Below, in pieces: positions 1 to 7,510 of a stretch of 64,000 bases of DNA. Under the pieces are notes generated by a model. It was not told the DNA's origin and did no database searches. It saw only the letters and a list, made by a program, of their open reading frames with translations. The position numbers and the translations under genes are program-made. Origin of the DNA: Demequina soli. GTDB lineage: Bacteria; Actinomycetota; Actinomycetes; Actinomycetales; Demequinaceae. Location: contig NZ_BBLZ01000003.1 in assembly GCF_000971195.1 (NCBI RefSeq), positions 209,642-273,641 of the forward strand, given 5' to 3'. Position 1 is the stretch's first letter; each line of letters begins with the position of its first letter.

Positions 1-14
1 CCCTCGTCCCGCCC

Positions 15-105
15 CCTCGTCCCGAACCGCCGTACAGTCGGCCGCCCGCCGCGCATCGTCCCTGGTGCGCAACCTCGAGGGGCCGTCTGTACGGCGGTTG
101 GTGCC
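15..105. repeat. 91-bp hairpin repeat, copy 1 (flanks toxin-antitoxin pair)
   Basis: This 91-bp unit recurs without indels at 794-884 with 6 mismatches, by direct comparison. Each copy is an inverted repeat with 13-bp arms (AACCGCCGTACAG at 25-37, its complement at 87-99) around a 49-nt loop. The loop contains the dispersed motif CGCATCGTCC. The two copies bracket the toxin-antitoxin genes. This could be a REP-like intergenic element, the ends of a small mobile unit, or a structured RNA. Confidence 0.85.
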
Positions 106-117
106 GGGCGGACGAGC

Positions 118-462
118 TCAGACGGCGAGCGTGAGCCGCACGCCCTCGCCGAGCGCACGCATCAGGTGGCTGGGGACGCGACCGACAGGGAACGGGTCGA
201 CGAACTCGCGCCCCACGGGCCCGACCTGCGAGACGAGCGCGACGGAGTCGCGGTCGAGCCCGGTCGCGTCGCGCGGCACGCGCACGTTGCCCGGGAAGTC
301 ACCGAGGCGCACGTTCGAGGTCAACGGCACCACCAGCACCGTCGCGATCTCCGTGGCCAGGAGCCAGTCGGCCTGCAGGACCACGGCGGGGCGCCGCTTC
401 GCGGGCTCCGAGCCGCGCGGCACCCCGAAGTCCACCCACACCACGTCGCCGCGCGCGATCAC
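118..462 (-). CDS. MazF/PemK-family toxin (endoribonuclease)
   Basis: A 114-residue protein of the MazF/PemK/Kid type, which cleave mRNA at short motifs in the cytoplasm. It opens with the characteristic strand RGDVVWVDFG, continues with KRRPAVVLQAD and the core VLVVPLTSN, and is close to the usual family length of about 110 residues. The GTG start overlaps the stop of the upstream antitoxin gene by 4 bases (GTGA), so translation is probably coupled. The assignment as toxin of the pair is firm by family. Its RNA target is unknown. Confidence 0.9.
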   Translation of the reverse strand: MIARGDVVWVDFGVPRGSEPAKRRPAVVLQADWLLATEIATVLVVPLTSNVRLGDFPGNVRVPRDATGLDRDSVALVSQVGPVGREFVDPFPVGRVPSHLMRALGEGVRLTLAV

Positions 463-704
463 CAGTTCGACCCCTCGCGGATGATCCGCTCGGACTCGTC
501 AAGCAGCGGCGTCTCGAACGCGCGCAGCCCCTCGCGCTCGAGCACGGAGTTCGCCATCGCCGTGAGCTCGGAGCCGCCCTCGAGCGCGTCAGCGAGCCGG
601 CCGGCAGCGACCCGGTAGAACTCGGAGCGGCTCATGCCGTGGCGAGCCGCGACGCGCTCGAAACGCTCGAAGTCGCCGTCGGGCAGGGAGATCGCGGTCT
701 TCAT
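459..704 (-). CDS. MazE-like ribbon-helix-helix antitoxin
   Basis: An 81-residue protein beginning MKTAISLPDGDFERFERVAARHG, which reads as a ribbon-helix-helix DNA-binding N-terminus, followed by an acidic tail able to cover a MazF partner. It is the first gene of the pair and overlaps the toxin by 4 bases. A perfect short palindrome (713-728) lies 9 bases upstream of its ATG and is a natural autoregulatory operator. The role is inferred from fold, size and position. The antitoxin family is less certain than the toxin family. Confidence 0.8.
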   Translation of the reverse strand: MKTAISLPDGDFERFERVAARHGMSRSEFYRVAAGRLADALEGGSELTAMANSVLEREGLRAFETPLLDESERIIREGSNW

Positions 705-712
705 GCCGTCAA

Positions 713-728
713 GTATAACGAGTTATAC
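713..728. promoter_or_regulatory. Probable antitoxin operator
   Basis: Perfect inverted repeat GTATAA-cgag-TTATAC directly upstream of the antitoxin start. It is AT-rich in a GC-rich background and probably overlaps the -10 region. Autorepression by the antitoxin is typical of such modules. Binding here is inferred. Confidence 0.5.
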
Positions 729-793
729 CCGCGAGGGGGAGGTCCAGCGTCACCCGCACGCGGAGCTCCCCGCGCCCCGGCTCGCCCACGCCT

Positions 794-884
794 CCTCGTC
801 CCGAACCGCCGTACAGACGGCCGCGCGCGGCGCATCGTCCCTGGTGCGCACCCTCGAGGCGCCGGCTGTACGGCGGTTGGTGCC
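794..884. repeat. 91-bp hairpin repeat, copy 2
   Basis: Second copy of the unit at 15-105, in the same orientation and offset by 779 bp. Arms are at 804-816 and 866-878. It sits between the antitoxin promoter and the end of the next minus-strand gene. Confidence 0.85.
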
Positions 885-894
885 CGCGGGAGGC

Positions 895-1716
895 CTACTC
901 GACCGGCACGCCGAGGCACAGGAGGTGCGTCTCGGCGATGGTGCCGTCCCGATGCGCCCGCACCTGGAGGATCGTCGACGATGCGGGCGACGGCCAGATC
1001 GCTCCCCAGTGCGAGGCGGGCATCCCCAACGCCACGCCCACGGCCGACTTGATGGCGACGGCGTGCGACACGAGCGCGACGCCGCGGGGGACGTCGCGGC
1101 CGCCCAGGCACTCGGCGGCGTGCTCGCGCGCGAGGTCGGTGAGCACCGCGGACACGCGCTCCCCCACCTGGGGAAGCGACTCGCCGCCGGGGGCGAGGGT
1201 CTCGGCGCGGCGCCACGCGTGGATCGCGTCGCCGTCGCGCTCGACGATCTCGGCGACGGTGAGCCCCTCCCACGCGCCGAACTCGACCTCGCGGAGGCGC
1301 TCCTCGGTCTCGACGTGGGCGCCGATGCGACGCCCGAGCGCCGCGGCGGTCTCCTGCGTGCGAACGATGGGCGAGGCGAGCACCCGCGTGACGTGCGGCA
1401 GGTGCGTCCACGTGCGCCGCCCGATGCCGTAGACCAGGTCGGCGGCCTTGGCGGCCTGCACCTTGCCGGCGGCGCTCAGCGACGGGCCCGGCACTCCCCC
1501 GCCCGACATCCGCCGGGAGGTGGTCATCTCGGTGACGCCGTGGCGCACGAGCACGACGAACAGCGGCGCGACCAGGTCCTCCTCGTCCGGGGAGAACGGC
1601 GACTGGACGCGCGCGTTCGGGGACGATGCGGGGGTCGCGTCCGCGCCCAGGTCGGTGCCGTCGTCGTAGCGGTGCCCGTGATGCGGGACCGCGGGCTCGA
1701 CCTGGGTGTCGCTCAC
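895..1716 (-). CDS. Histidine phosphatase superfamily protein
   Basis: A 273-residue protein starting at GTG. About 55 N-terminal residues are low-complexity. The catalytic domain begins at VVLVRHGVTE (the RHG motif whose His forms the phospho-enzyme), followed by the family pattern VLASPIVRTQETA, the acidic EVEFGAWEG and the second catalytic His in ALVSHAVAIK. In many actinobacteria the gene at this place encodes an RNase H-acid phosphatase fusion. Here the RNase H part is absent and only the phosphatase remains. The start overlaps the zinc-ribbon gene stop (GTGA). The substrate is unknown. Phosphoglycerate-mutase, cobalamin-phosphate and general phosphatase roles all fit the fold. Confidence 0.85.
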   Translation of the reverse strand: MSDTQVEPAVPHHGHRYDDGTDLGADATPASSPNARVQSPFSPDEEDLVAPLFVVLVRHGVTEMTTSRRMSGGGVPGPSLSAAGKVQAAKAADLVYGIGRRTWTHLPHVTRVLASPIVRTQETAAALGRRIGAHVETEERLREVEFGAWEGLTVAEIVERDGDAIHAWRRAETLAPGGESLPQVGERVSAVLTDLAREHAAECLGGRDVPRGVALVSHAVAIKSAVGVALGMPASHWGAIWPSPASSTILQVRAHRDGTIAETHLLCLGVPVE

Positions 1717-2450
1717 TGCTTGGCGCCTCGCACGAGGATGCGGCCGCACTCCTCGCACCGCACGATCACGTCGGCGGCCTTGGACTGGATGTCGTGCAGG
1801 TCGCCCGGGTTGAGCACGGTGCGGCAGCCGAGGCACTGACCCTGGGCGAGCGCGGCCGCGCCGATGCCGCCGTGGCTGGCGCGCAGCTTCTCGTACAGCG
1901 CGATGAGGCCCGCGTCGAGCCCCGCCGCGACCAGGTTGCGGTCGCGCTCGAGCGTCGCGATCTCCTCGTCGAGGTCGGTCCAGGCCGCATCGCGCTCGGT
2001 GGTGAGCTCGGCGATCTGGCCGGCGATCGCGTCCACCTGCTCCTTGGCGGAGGCGTGCGCGGCCTCGGCACCCTCGAGCGCCTCCATCGCCTCGAGCTCG
2101 ACGTCCTCGAGCGCGCCCTGGCGCTTGACCAGGATCTCGAGCTCCGCCTGGAGCGCCTGCAGGTCCTTCGCGGTGCCCTGGCCGGACTCGAGGCGCGCGG
2201 TGTCGCGCGTGGCGCGGTCGCGCACCGACTGCACGTCGTCCTCCGCCTTCTGCACGGCGCGGCGCAGGTCCGACACGTTCATCGACGTGGCGACGCGCGC
2301 CTCGTCGAGGTCGGTGAGCCGGGCCGTGAGCTCGGCGATCTGCTCGAGCACCGGCAGGTGGTCGCGGCGGTGGCGGGCCTGCTGGGCCTTGAGGTCGAGG
2401 TCCTGCAGGTCGAGGAGGCGGATCTGATCGGCGGCGGGTGCAGAGGGCAC
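1713..2450 (-). CDS. Coiled-coil protein with C-terminal C4 zinc ribbon
   Basis: A 245-residue protein starting at GTG. Roughly residues 15-180 are a long charged coiled coil, followed by a zinc-ribbon with CLGC and CEEC pairs near the C-terminus. This is the widespread bacterial C4-type zinc-ribbon family usually found next to a Nif3-like gene, as here, where the gap is 15 bp. The molecular function is not established. Archaeal and bacterial relatives are suspected of nucleic-acid binding. It sits in the middle of a three-gene set (Nif3-like, zinc ribbon, phosphatase) that is common in actinobacteria. Confidence 0.85.
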   Translation of the reverse strand: MPSAPAADQIRLLDLQDLDLKAQQARHRRDHLPVLEQIAELTARLTDLDEARVATSMNVSDLRRAVQKAEDDVQSVRDRATRDTARLESGQGTAKDLQALQAELEILVKRQGALEDVELEAMEALEGAEAAHASAKEQVDAIAGQIAELTTERDAAWTDLDEEIATLERDRNLVAAGLDAGLIALYEKLRASHGGIGAAALAQGQCLGCRTVLNPGDLHDIQSKAADVIVRCEECGRILVRGAKQ

Positions 2451-2465
2451 AGGTTCTCCTTCGCG

Positions 2466-3278
2466 CTAGAAGCGCGCGGTCCAGGGGTCGGTGGTGAGGG
2501 TCGAGACGAGCGTGTCGATGCCGGTGGCGTCGCCGAGGTACTCGGCGGCGGCCTCCAGCCACGTCCACTCGGAGGCGAAGTGGGCGACGTCCACGAGGTA
2601 CGGGCGGCCGTCCGCGAGGAGCGCGGCCTCGCGCGCGTCGGACGCCGGGTGGTGACGCAGGTCCGCGGTGAGGTAGACGTCGGCGCCCGCCTCGCGCGCG
2701 GCGGCGAGGAACGAGTCGCCCGAGCCGCCCACGACGGCGACGGTCTGCACCGTGCCGTCGAGGTCGCCCGCGACGCGCACGCCGTGCGCGGTCGGGGGCA
2801 GGACGGTCGCGGCGCGCTCGGCGAACTCGCGCAGGCTGATGGGGGCGTCGAGGCGACCGATGCGCCCGGTCCCCTGCTCCGCATCGTCCCTCAGCGGCAC
2901 GAGCGGCAGCGCGCCGGAGACGCCCAGCACGGTGGCGAGCGCCTCGGCGACGCCGCTGCCGGCGTGGTCGGCGTTGGTGTGCGCGTTGTACAGCGCGACG
3001 CCGTTCTCGATGAGCGCGTGGATCACGGCGCCCTTCGGGGTCGCGGCGTTGACGGTCGTCACGCCGCGCAGGAGCAGCGGATGGTGGGTGACGATGAGGT
3101 CGCACCCGGCCTCGACGGCCTCGGCCACCACGGCGAGCGTGGGGTCGACGGCGAAGAGCGCCCGCGTCACGGGCGCCTCGGGACGTCCCACGGTGAGCCC
3201 GTTGACGTCCCAGTCCTCGGCGAGGTCGAGGGGGAAGCGCCTCTCGAGCGCGTCCATCACATCGGCCACAGAGGTCAT
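2466..3278 (-). CDS. Nif3-like dinuclear metal-centre protein
   Basis: A 270-residue protein of the Nif3/YbgI (DUF34) family. It has the typical N-terminus (ADVMDALERRFPLDLAEDWDVNGL), the metal-binding LIVTHHPLLLRG and the ALYNAHTNAD segment. The C-terminal conserved His/Glu part follows as VDVAHFASEW. Members form hexameric rings with two metals per subunit. Some are annotated as GTP cyclohydrolase I type 2, but the in vivo reaction is not settled. Length is normal. It probably heads a transcript with the zinc-ribbon and phosphatase genes. Confidence 0.9.
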   Translation of the reverse strand: MTSVADVMDALERRFPLDLAEDWDVNGLTVGRPEAPVTRALFAVDPTLAVVAEAVEAGCDLIVTHHPLLLRGVTTVNAATPKGAVIHALIENGVALYNAHTNADHAGSGVAEALATVLGVSGALPLVPLRDDAEQGTGRIGRLDAPISLREFAERAATVLPPTAHGVRVAGDLDGTVQTVAVVGGSGDSFLAAAREAGADVYLTADLRHHPASDAREAALLADGRPYLVDVAHFASEWTWLEAAAEYLGDATGIDTLVSTLTTDPWTARF

Positions 3279-3287
3279 GGGGCAAGG

Positions 3288-4136
3288 CTACTCGGTGGAC
3301 GGTTCGTCGGGCCGCCTGCCCTGGGGCTTCTTGGGCGCCTGCGGGGTGAGGTGGGGAAGCCCGGAGGCGCCGGGCCCGGAGCGGCCGGCGATCTCGTCGA
3401 GCTTCGCCTCGAGGACGCCGATGCGGTCGAGCAGCTGGGTGCGCGTGACCTCCTCGCGCGCCTCCTCCCGTGCGTCCTCCTGGCCCTGGGTGAGGCTCAC
3501 GAACCACGCGGCGACGGAGGCCGTCACCACACCGATGAGGGCCACGCCGAGGAGCATGATGATCGTCGCGATGATGCGGCCCTGGACCGTCACCGGGGCG
3601 TAGTCGCCGTAGCCGACCGTGGTCATCGTCACGAGCGCCCACCACAGCGCGTCGCCGAAGTTCACGATCTGCGCTCCGTCGTGCCCGCGTTCGGCATCGA
3701 GCATCGCGACCGCGCCGATCCACAGGAGCAGCACCACCGCGATCACGACCGCCTGCGTGGACTTCACCACCCCCTTGCGGCTCGCGAGCATGGTGCCGGA
3801 CGCGAAGACGGTGAGGACCTTGAGCGGGCGTGCGGCCGGGATGATCACGGCGAGGACGTCGAGCGGATGCGACAGCAGCCACCGGAATCGCTGCTCGTGC
3901 AGCGCGACGCGGATGAGCAGATCCGCGAGGAAGATCAGCCAGATGATCCCCTGGACGGTGAGCAAGGTGGCGCGCAGGCTGCCGGGCAGGTACTCGCGGA
4001 ACGCGATGCGGGCGGACCACACCACCAGGAACACGAACGCGAGCACCGCCATCGCGCCGTCGGCGCGCTGCGCGAACGCCGCGTACTTCTCGCCCTTGCG
4101 CAGGCCGCCCTCGTGCTCCTCGAGATCGAATGCCAC
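3288..4136 (-). CDS. Voltage-gated-type potassium channel subunit
   Basis: A 282-residue membrane protein, GTG start. Four hydrophobic segments (S1-S4-like, about residues 25-135) precede a pore module: S5, the selectivity filter TMTTVGYGD in the P-loop, and S6 (about 140-225). A charged C-terminal tail with an acidic and basic coiled stretch follows. The TVGYGD signature identifies K+ selectivity. The S4-like segment has few regular arginines, so voltage sensing may be weak. It acts in the cytoplasmic membrane as a tetramer by family knowledge. Confidence 0.9.
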   Translation of the reverse strand: MAFDLEEHEGGLRKGEKYAAFAQRADGAMAVLAFVFLVVWSARIAFREYLPGSLRATLLTVQGIIWLIFLADLLIRVALHEQRFRWLLSHPLDVLAVIIPAARPLKVLTVFASGTMLASRKGVVKSTQAVVIAVVLLLWIGAVAMLDAERGHDGAQIVNFGDALWWALVTMTTVGYGDYAPVTVQGRIIATIIMLLGVALIGVVTASVAAWFVSLTQGQEDAREEAREEVTRTQLLDRIGVLEAKLDEIAGRSGPGASGLPHLTPQAPKKPQGRRPDEPSTE

Positions 4137-4211
4137 GTCCGCTCCCCTCGTCGGTCCTGGTGAGAGGCTAACGCGCGGCGCGCATCGTCCCGCGGAGGCC
4201 CCGCGCGGGGA

Positions 4212-4745
4212 CTAGGACGTCCAGGCGCGGGCGCGGAGGTCGAGCACGTGCGTGTCGCCGTGCTCGTCGACCACGTAGAGCGAACCGGCATCCTCCGACA
4301 CGATCGTGAGCCGTCCGACGCCCTCGAGCCCGATCATCTCGTGCGCGCCCGTGCCGTCGTCGGTCGCCACCAGCACTCGTCCCAGCGTCGGATCGGTGCC
4401 CGACACCCCGGCCCAGGCGGCCATCGTGACGCCGTCGACCACGCCGACCCACCGGTTGGTGCCGAGCAGCTCGCTCCCCGACGCGGGCGCCTCCGGGTCG
4501 TCGAAGATGCCCACGGGCCAGCTGTTCGCGACCGGCGCGGCGGTGGCGGCCGCGGCCGCATGCGCGGCATCGTCGCGCGCCTTCGCGGCGAGGACCGTCT
4601 CGTCCGCGGCCGGCGTCACGTACTCCTGAGCGGCCGCGCGCGAGCCGACCGCCGCATCGGGGGCCGACATCGCGGACACGAGCGCGGCGACGCCGGTGAC
4701 GGCCACCACGGCGCCGATCGCGCCGACCCAGTGCCGTGCTCCCAT
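4212..4745 (-). CDS. Membrane-anchored or exported hypothetical protein
   Basis: A 177-residue protein with a short positive N-terminus and one hydrophobic segment (about residues 7-27), then an Ala/Asp-rich linker and a domain containing WPVGIFDDPE and GTNRWVGVVDGV. It is probably an uncleaved anchor or signal peptide with an extracytoplasmic domain. No family is recognised. The gene stands alone between the potassium channel and tRNA-Val, with the CGCATCGTCC motif in its downstream gap. The start is the first ATG, with the hydrophobic segment immediately after it. Confidence 0.6.
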   Translation of the reverse strand: MGARHWVGAIGAVVAVTGVAALVSAMSAPDAAVGSRAAAQEYVTPAADETVLAAKARDDAAHAAAAATAAPVANSWPVGIFDDPEAPASGSELLGTNRWVGVVDGVTMAAWAGVSGTDPTLGRVLVATDDGTGAHEMIGLEGVGRLTIVSEDAGSLYVVDEHGDTHVLDLRARAWTS

Positions 4746-4933
4746 GATGAGCCGCCCCCGTCTCGCAGCATCCGGCGACCCCTCTGTCGCCCTCGGGCAG
4801 TATGTACCCGCAGGTATCCGCGCGCAATGCTCGGCAGACCGCCGGTCGCCGGCGCGTCAGGACGCGTGGGCCTCGGCGCACCCCGGCATGCCGTCGTACG
4901 ACAAGCAAACGGGCGGCGCGCGTGCTCCTGGCG

Positions 4934-5010
4934 TGGTGGGCCCTGCCGGACTCGAACCGACGACACCTGCGGTGTAAACGCAGTGCTCTAACCAACTGAG
5001 CTAAGGGCCC
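4934..5010 (-). tRNA. tRNA-Val (anticodon TAC)
   Basis: On the minus strand the sequence begins GGGCCCTTAGCTCAGTTGGT and ends with the matching acceptor strand GGGCCC, discriminator A and an encoded CCA. The anticodon arm is CTGCG-TTTACAC-CGCAG, giving anticodon TAC (valine GTA codons), and the T-arm contains GGTTCGAGTCC. The total is 77 nt including CCA. Confidence 0.97.
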
Positions 5011-5053
5011 GCGCGGACCATTGTGGCAGGCGGAAGGCGCGCGTCCGGACCGC

Positions 5054-5701
5054 TCAGGGGCGCAGCACCCCGATGAGCAGCGCGGCCGCGCCCGCGAGCG
5101 CCCAGCTCACGAGCGAGCCCACCAGGAACTCCTCGGCGGTGGAGCCGCGCCCCTTGTCCCCCGAGATCTCGGGGAAGCGGCCGATGCCCTTGGCCGCCAT
5201 GAGGCCGACCACCACACCCTCGGCGCCCACGAGAGCGAGCGCCACGATGAGCCATCGCTCGAGCGGGCCGATGAACCGTCCGCCGCGAAGGCGCGGCAGC
5301 GGCTCCACCAGCGCCTCGCCCTCGGGCGCGGTGCGGGCCCGCGCGATCACGTCGCGGCACACCTCGTTGGACGTGTGCGCGAGGAGCACGGCGGACCCGA
5401 GCCCCGCGATGATCGCGGCCGTGCGGTCGGGGCCGCCGTCGGCGAGCAGCAGCAGCCCCGCGACCACGATGAGCGCCCCCATCGCGGCGTCCGCGCCGAG
5501 GCGCCAGCGCAGCGCGAGCCACAGCGCGGAGCCGACCGCGAGCGCCGCCGCGCCCCAGCCGCCGACCGCGCCGGTCACCCCGGCGGCCGTCACGGCCGCC
5601 ACGAACCACGCGGCGACGGCGATCATGCGGGTCCGCGCATGCGGGACCGCACGGAGCAGCTCGGCGCCGGCGACGAGCGCGATCAGGAGCGCGGCCGTCA
5701 T
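5054..5701 (-). CDS. Polytopic membrane protein co-encoded with SatD-like protein
   Basis: A 215-residue hydrophobic protein with about six predicted transmembrane segments and a cytosolic-looking middle stretch (EVCRDVIARARTAPEGEALVEPLPRLRGG). Its ATG overlaps the stop of the SatD-like gene by 4 bases, so the two are one translationally coupled unit. Two-gene operons of SatD with a small membrane protein recur in actinobacteria, but the function of this partner is unknown to me. No catalytic motif is visible. Confidence 0.75.
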   Translation of the reverse strand: MTAALLIALVAGAELLRAVPHARTRMIAVAAWFVAAVTAAGVTGAVGGWGAAALAVGSALWLALRWRLGADAAMGALIVVAGLLLLADGGPDRTAAIIAGLGSAVLLAHTSNEVCRDVIARARTAPEGEALVEPLPRLRGGRFIGPLERWLIVALALVGAEGVVVGLMAAKGIGRFPEISGDKGRGSTAEEFLVGSLVSWALAGAAALLIGVLRP

Positions 5702-6327
5702 CGCGCCGGCCCGCCCGTCGCACCCAGCGACTCGAGCGCCTCGCGCAGCGCGATCGCCCCGGACCGGTGCGCGGACTGCGACACCGCGGCCTGGCTGATC
5801 GACTCCGCCGCCGCGAGCTGCGCCTGGGTCCGCCCCTCGATGAGCCCCGCGGCGATGCGCCGCTCGCGCGCCTTCATGCGGGCGACGACGTGGTCGCGGA
5901 GGAGGAGGACTGCGGAGGCCATGACCGCATCGTCCCCCGCCCCTCCGACACACCAGGCGCGCACCGCCGCCTCGCCGGCGTCCTCGCGACGATGCGCCTC
6001 GTCGATCGCCTCCCTCGCGCGCCACCAGGCGCTCCCGTCGGAGATGTCGCCGGCGACGTCGACCACCTCGCCCAGGCCGATGCCGCAGCGCACCTCGATG
6101 CCGTCCGGCAGGGCGAGCGCGGCCAGGGTGGTGACGCGGAGCGCGGCGGCAAGGTCGGCGTAGACGCCCTGGAACTCGTCGCCGACCGTCGCGGCGAGGG
6201 GGCGCACCACCGGCGCACCGCGCTCCGCGCGCGCGAACGCGTCCAGCACCGACGCCTGCGCGCCGGCCCGGTCGGGGAGCGCGCGCGATCCCACGATGTC
6301 GACGATCACGGCGGCAACGGCGTCCAT
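5698..6327 (-). CDS. SatD-family protein
   Basis: A 209-residue protein beginning MDAVAAVIVDIVGSR. It has a cyclase-like core (VGDEFQGVYADLAAAL, IEVRCGIGLGEV) and a C-terminal helix-turn-helix-like part (EGRTQAQLAAAESISQAAVS), the layout of SatD-family proteins. The biochemical role is unknown. The start is set at ATG 6327; a GTG three codons upstream is possible. A strong palindrome at 6340-6368 lies just upstream and probably controls transcription. Confidence 0.75.
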   Translation of the reverse strand: MDAVAAVIVDIVGSRALPDRAGAQASVLDAFARAERGAPVVRPLAATVGDEFQGVYADLAAALRVTTLAALALPDGIEVRCGIGLGEVVDVAGDISDGSAWWRAREAIDEAHRREDAGEAAVRAWCVGGAGDDAVMASAVLLLRDHVVARMKARERRIAAGLIEGRTQAQLAAAESISQAAVSQSAHRSGAIALREALESLGATGGPAR

Positions 6328-6339
6328 GGGCGCCACGTT

Positions 6340-6368
6340 AACACTTATATGAGGAAGATATAAGTGTT
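6340..6368. promoter_or_regulatory. Palindromic operator between satD-like gene and grpB
   Basis: Perfect 11-bp arms AACACTTATAT and ATATAAGTGTT separated by 7 nt. It is very AT-rich for this genome. It lies 13 bp upstream of the SatD-like start and 48 bp upstream of the divergent grpB start, so it may control both. A related CTTATAT...ATAT palindrome sits just past grpB (7003-7020). Confidence 0.6.
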
Positions 6369-6415
6369 TTTCCGGAGCGGCTCACCCGATGCTCGCGCTG
6401 CCCTAGCCTGGCCGC

Positions 6416-6976
6416 ATGACCCCATCGAGCCGTCCGCGCCGCCGTCCAGACGTCACGGGGACGGAGCTCGTCGGCGGGGTCGAGCATCGGGACATCGTGA
6501 TCGTCGACCCCGATCCGGCGTGGGCCGCACGCTTCGCCGAGGAACGCGCGCGGATCGCGGCGGTGCTGGGCCCGGTCGCACACAGCATCGAGCACATCGG
6601 CTCGACGTCCGTGCCGGGGCTCGCCGCGAAGCCGATCGTCGACGTTCTCGTGACGGTCGAGGACATCACCGCCGAGGAGGACTACCTGGCCCCCCTGCTG
6701 GGCGCGGGCTACGTGCTGCGCACGCGCGAGCCCGGGCACCGCCTCGTGCGCACGCCCGCGCTCGACGTGCACGTGCACGTCCTCGAGGCGGACGACCCCG
6801 CGGCGGAGGCGTACCTGGAGCTGAGGGACCGGCTGCGCCGCAGCCCGGAGGACCGGACGTGGTACGAGGCGGTCAAGCGGGAGCTCGCGGCGCGCGACTG
6901 GCCCGACATGAATGCCTACTCCGACGCCAAGACGTCCGTGATCGAGGCGATCAGGGCGCGCGCCCGCGTCGGCTGA
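6416..6976 (+). CDS. GrpB-family (UPF0157) nucleotidyltransferase-fold protein
   Basis: A 186-residue protein with the GrpB/UPF0157 signature: VDPDPAWAARFAEE, then VAHSIEHIGSTSVPGLAAKPIVDVLV (the GS...D-x-D type nucleotidyltransferase core) and DVHVHVLEADDPAAEAYLELRDRLR. The C-terminus (DWPDMNAYSDAKTSVIEAI) is also typical. The fold suggests nucleotide transfer, but no substrate is proven for this clade. About 30 N-terminal residues precede the conserved domain. It is bracketed by two related AT-rich palindromes. Confidence 0.88.
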   Translation: MTPSSRPRRRPDVTGTELVGGVEHRDIVIVDPDPAWAARFAEERARIAAVLGPVAHSIEHIGSTSVPGLAAKPIVDVLVTVEDITAEEDYLAPLLGAGYVLRTREPGHRLVRTPALDVHVHVLEADDPAAEAYLELRDRLRRSPEDRTWYEAVKRELAARDWPDMNAYSDAKTSVIEAIRARARVG

Positions 6977-7002
6977 GCACGGCCTCCGCGTCCGCAAGGA
7001 CG

Positions 7003-7020
7003 CTTATATCCGCGGGATAT
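7003..7020. promoter_or_regulatory. Short palindrome related to the 6340 operator
   Basis: Arms ATATCC (7006-7011) and GGATAT (7015-7020) around GCG, preceded by CTT so that it reads CTTATAT as in the 6340-6368 operator. It lies between the convergent ends of grpB and the peroxiredoxin gene, where a terminator or a second site for the same regulator would both be plausible. Confidence 0.35.
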
Positions 7021-7045
7021 CATCCGTCCCGCGGAGGTCGAGGCC

Positions 7046-7510
7046 TCAGCCCAGCACCTTCTCCACGGCCCCGCGGTACTCGGCGAGCTCGCGCGCCTCC
7101 CCCTCGGGGTTGACGATCGCCCACCGCACCACGCCCTCGGCGTCGACGAGGAACGAGCCGCGGCCCGCGAGGCCCTTGTGCGGGTTGAAGACGCCGAAAT
7201 GGCGGGACACGTCGCCGTGCGGCCAGAAGTCGGACAGCAGGTCCGCCTTGTAGCTGTGCGTGTCCGCCCACGCCTTGAGCGTGTACACGGAGTCGCAGCT
7301 CACCACGATGACCCGGAGGTCGTCGCGCCCGAGCAGGTCCTCCGCGGACCGCAGGTCGATGAGCTCGTTGGTGCACGTGTCCGAGAACGCGAACGGCACG
7401 AACACGAGCAGGTAGGCCGTCCCCGCGAGCGAGGACGATGCCACCGTCCTGCCGTGGGTGTCCGTCATGCGGAACTCGGGTGCCGGCTGTCCCACGAGGG
7501 GATGGGTCAC
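7046..7510 (-). CDS. AhpE-type one-cysteine peroxiredoxin
   Basis: A 154-residue thioredoxin-fold peroxidase that reduces hydrogen and organic peroxides in the cytoplasm. The peroxidatic Cys lies in PFAFSDTCTNEL; the conserved Pro/Thr frame becomes F-S-D-T-C, close to the AhpE pattern. Further family signs are VIVVSCDSVYTLKAWAD, LLSDFWPHGDVSRHFGVF and RGSFLVDAEGVVRWA. GTG start; it overlaps the upstream DUF3052 gene by 4 bases (GTGA). A second Cys in VVSCDS could act as resolving residue, but this is uncertain. Confidence 0.92.
   Translation of the reverse strand: MTHPLVGQPAPEFRMTDTHGRTVASSSLAGTAYLLVFVPFAFSDTCTNELIDLRSAEDLLGRDDLRVIVVSCDSVYTLKAWADTHSYKADLLSDFWPHGDVSRHFGVFNPHKGLAGRGSFLVDAEGVVRWAIVNPEGEARELAEYRGAVEKVLG

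Noticed and set aside
895..4020. 1041-residue minus-strand reading frame spanning several genes
   Set aside because: Only its last 273 codons encode a recognisable protein. The rest runs out of frame across the zinc-ribbon, Nif3 and channel genes and is Arg/Pro-rich, typical of high-GC shadow frames.
1626..4163. 845-residue plus-strand frame opposite Nif3 and the channel
   Set aside because: Antisense of well-supported genes with low-complexity composition.
4934..5010. tRNA-Val as integration site of an element
   Set aside because: No integrase and no duplicated tRNA 3' end was found nearby; the flanks are ordinary core genes.
5054..5701. DUF3307 assignment for the SatD partner
   Set aside because: The N-terminal motif expected for DUF3307 is not seen, so it is left as an unassigned membrane protein.
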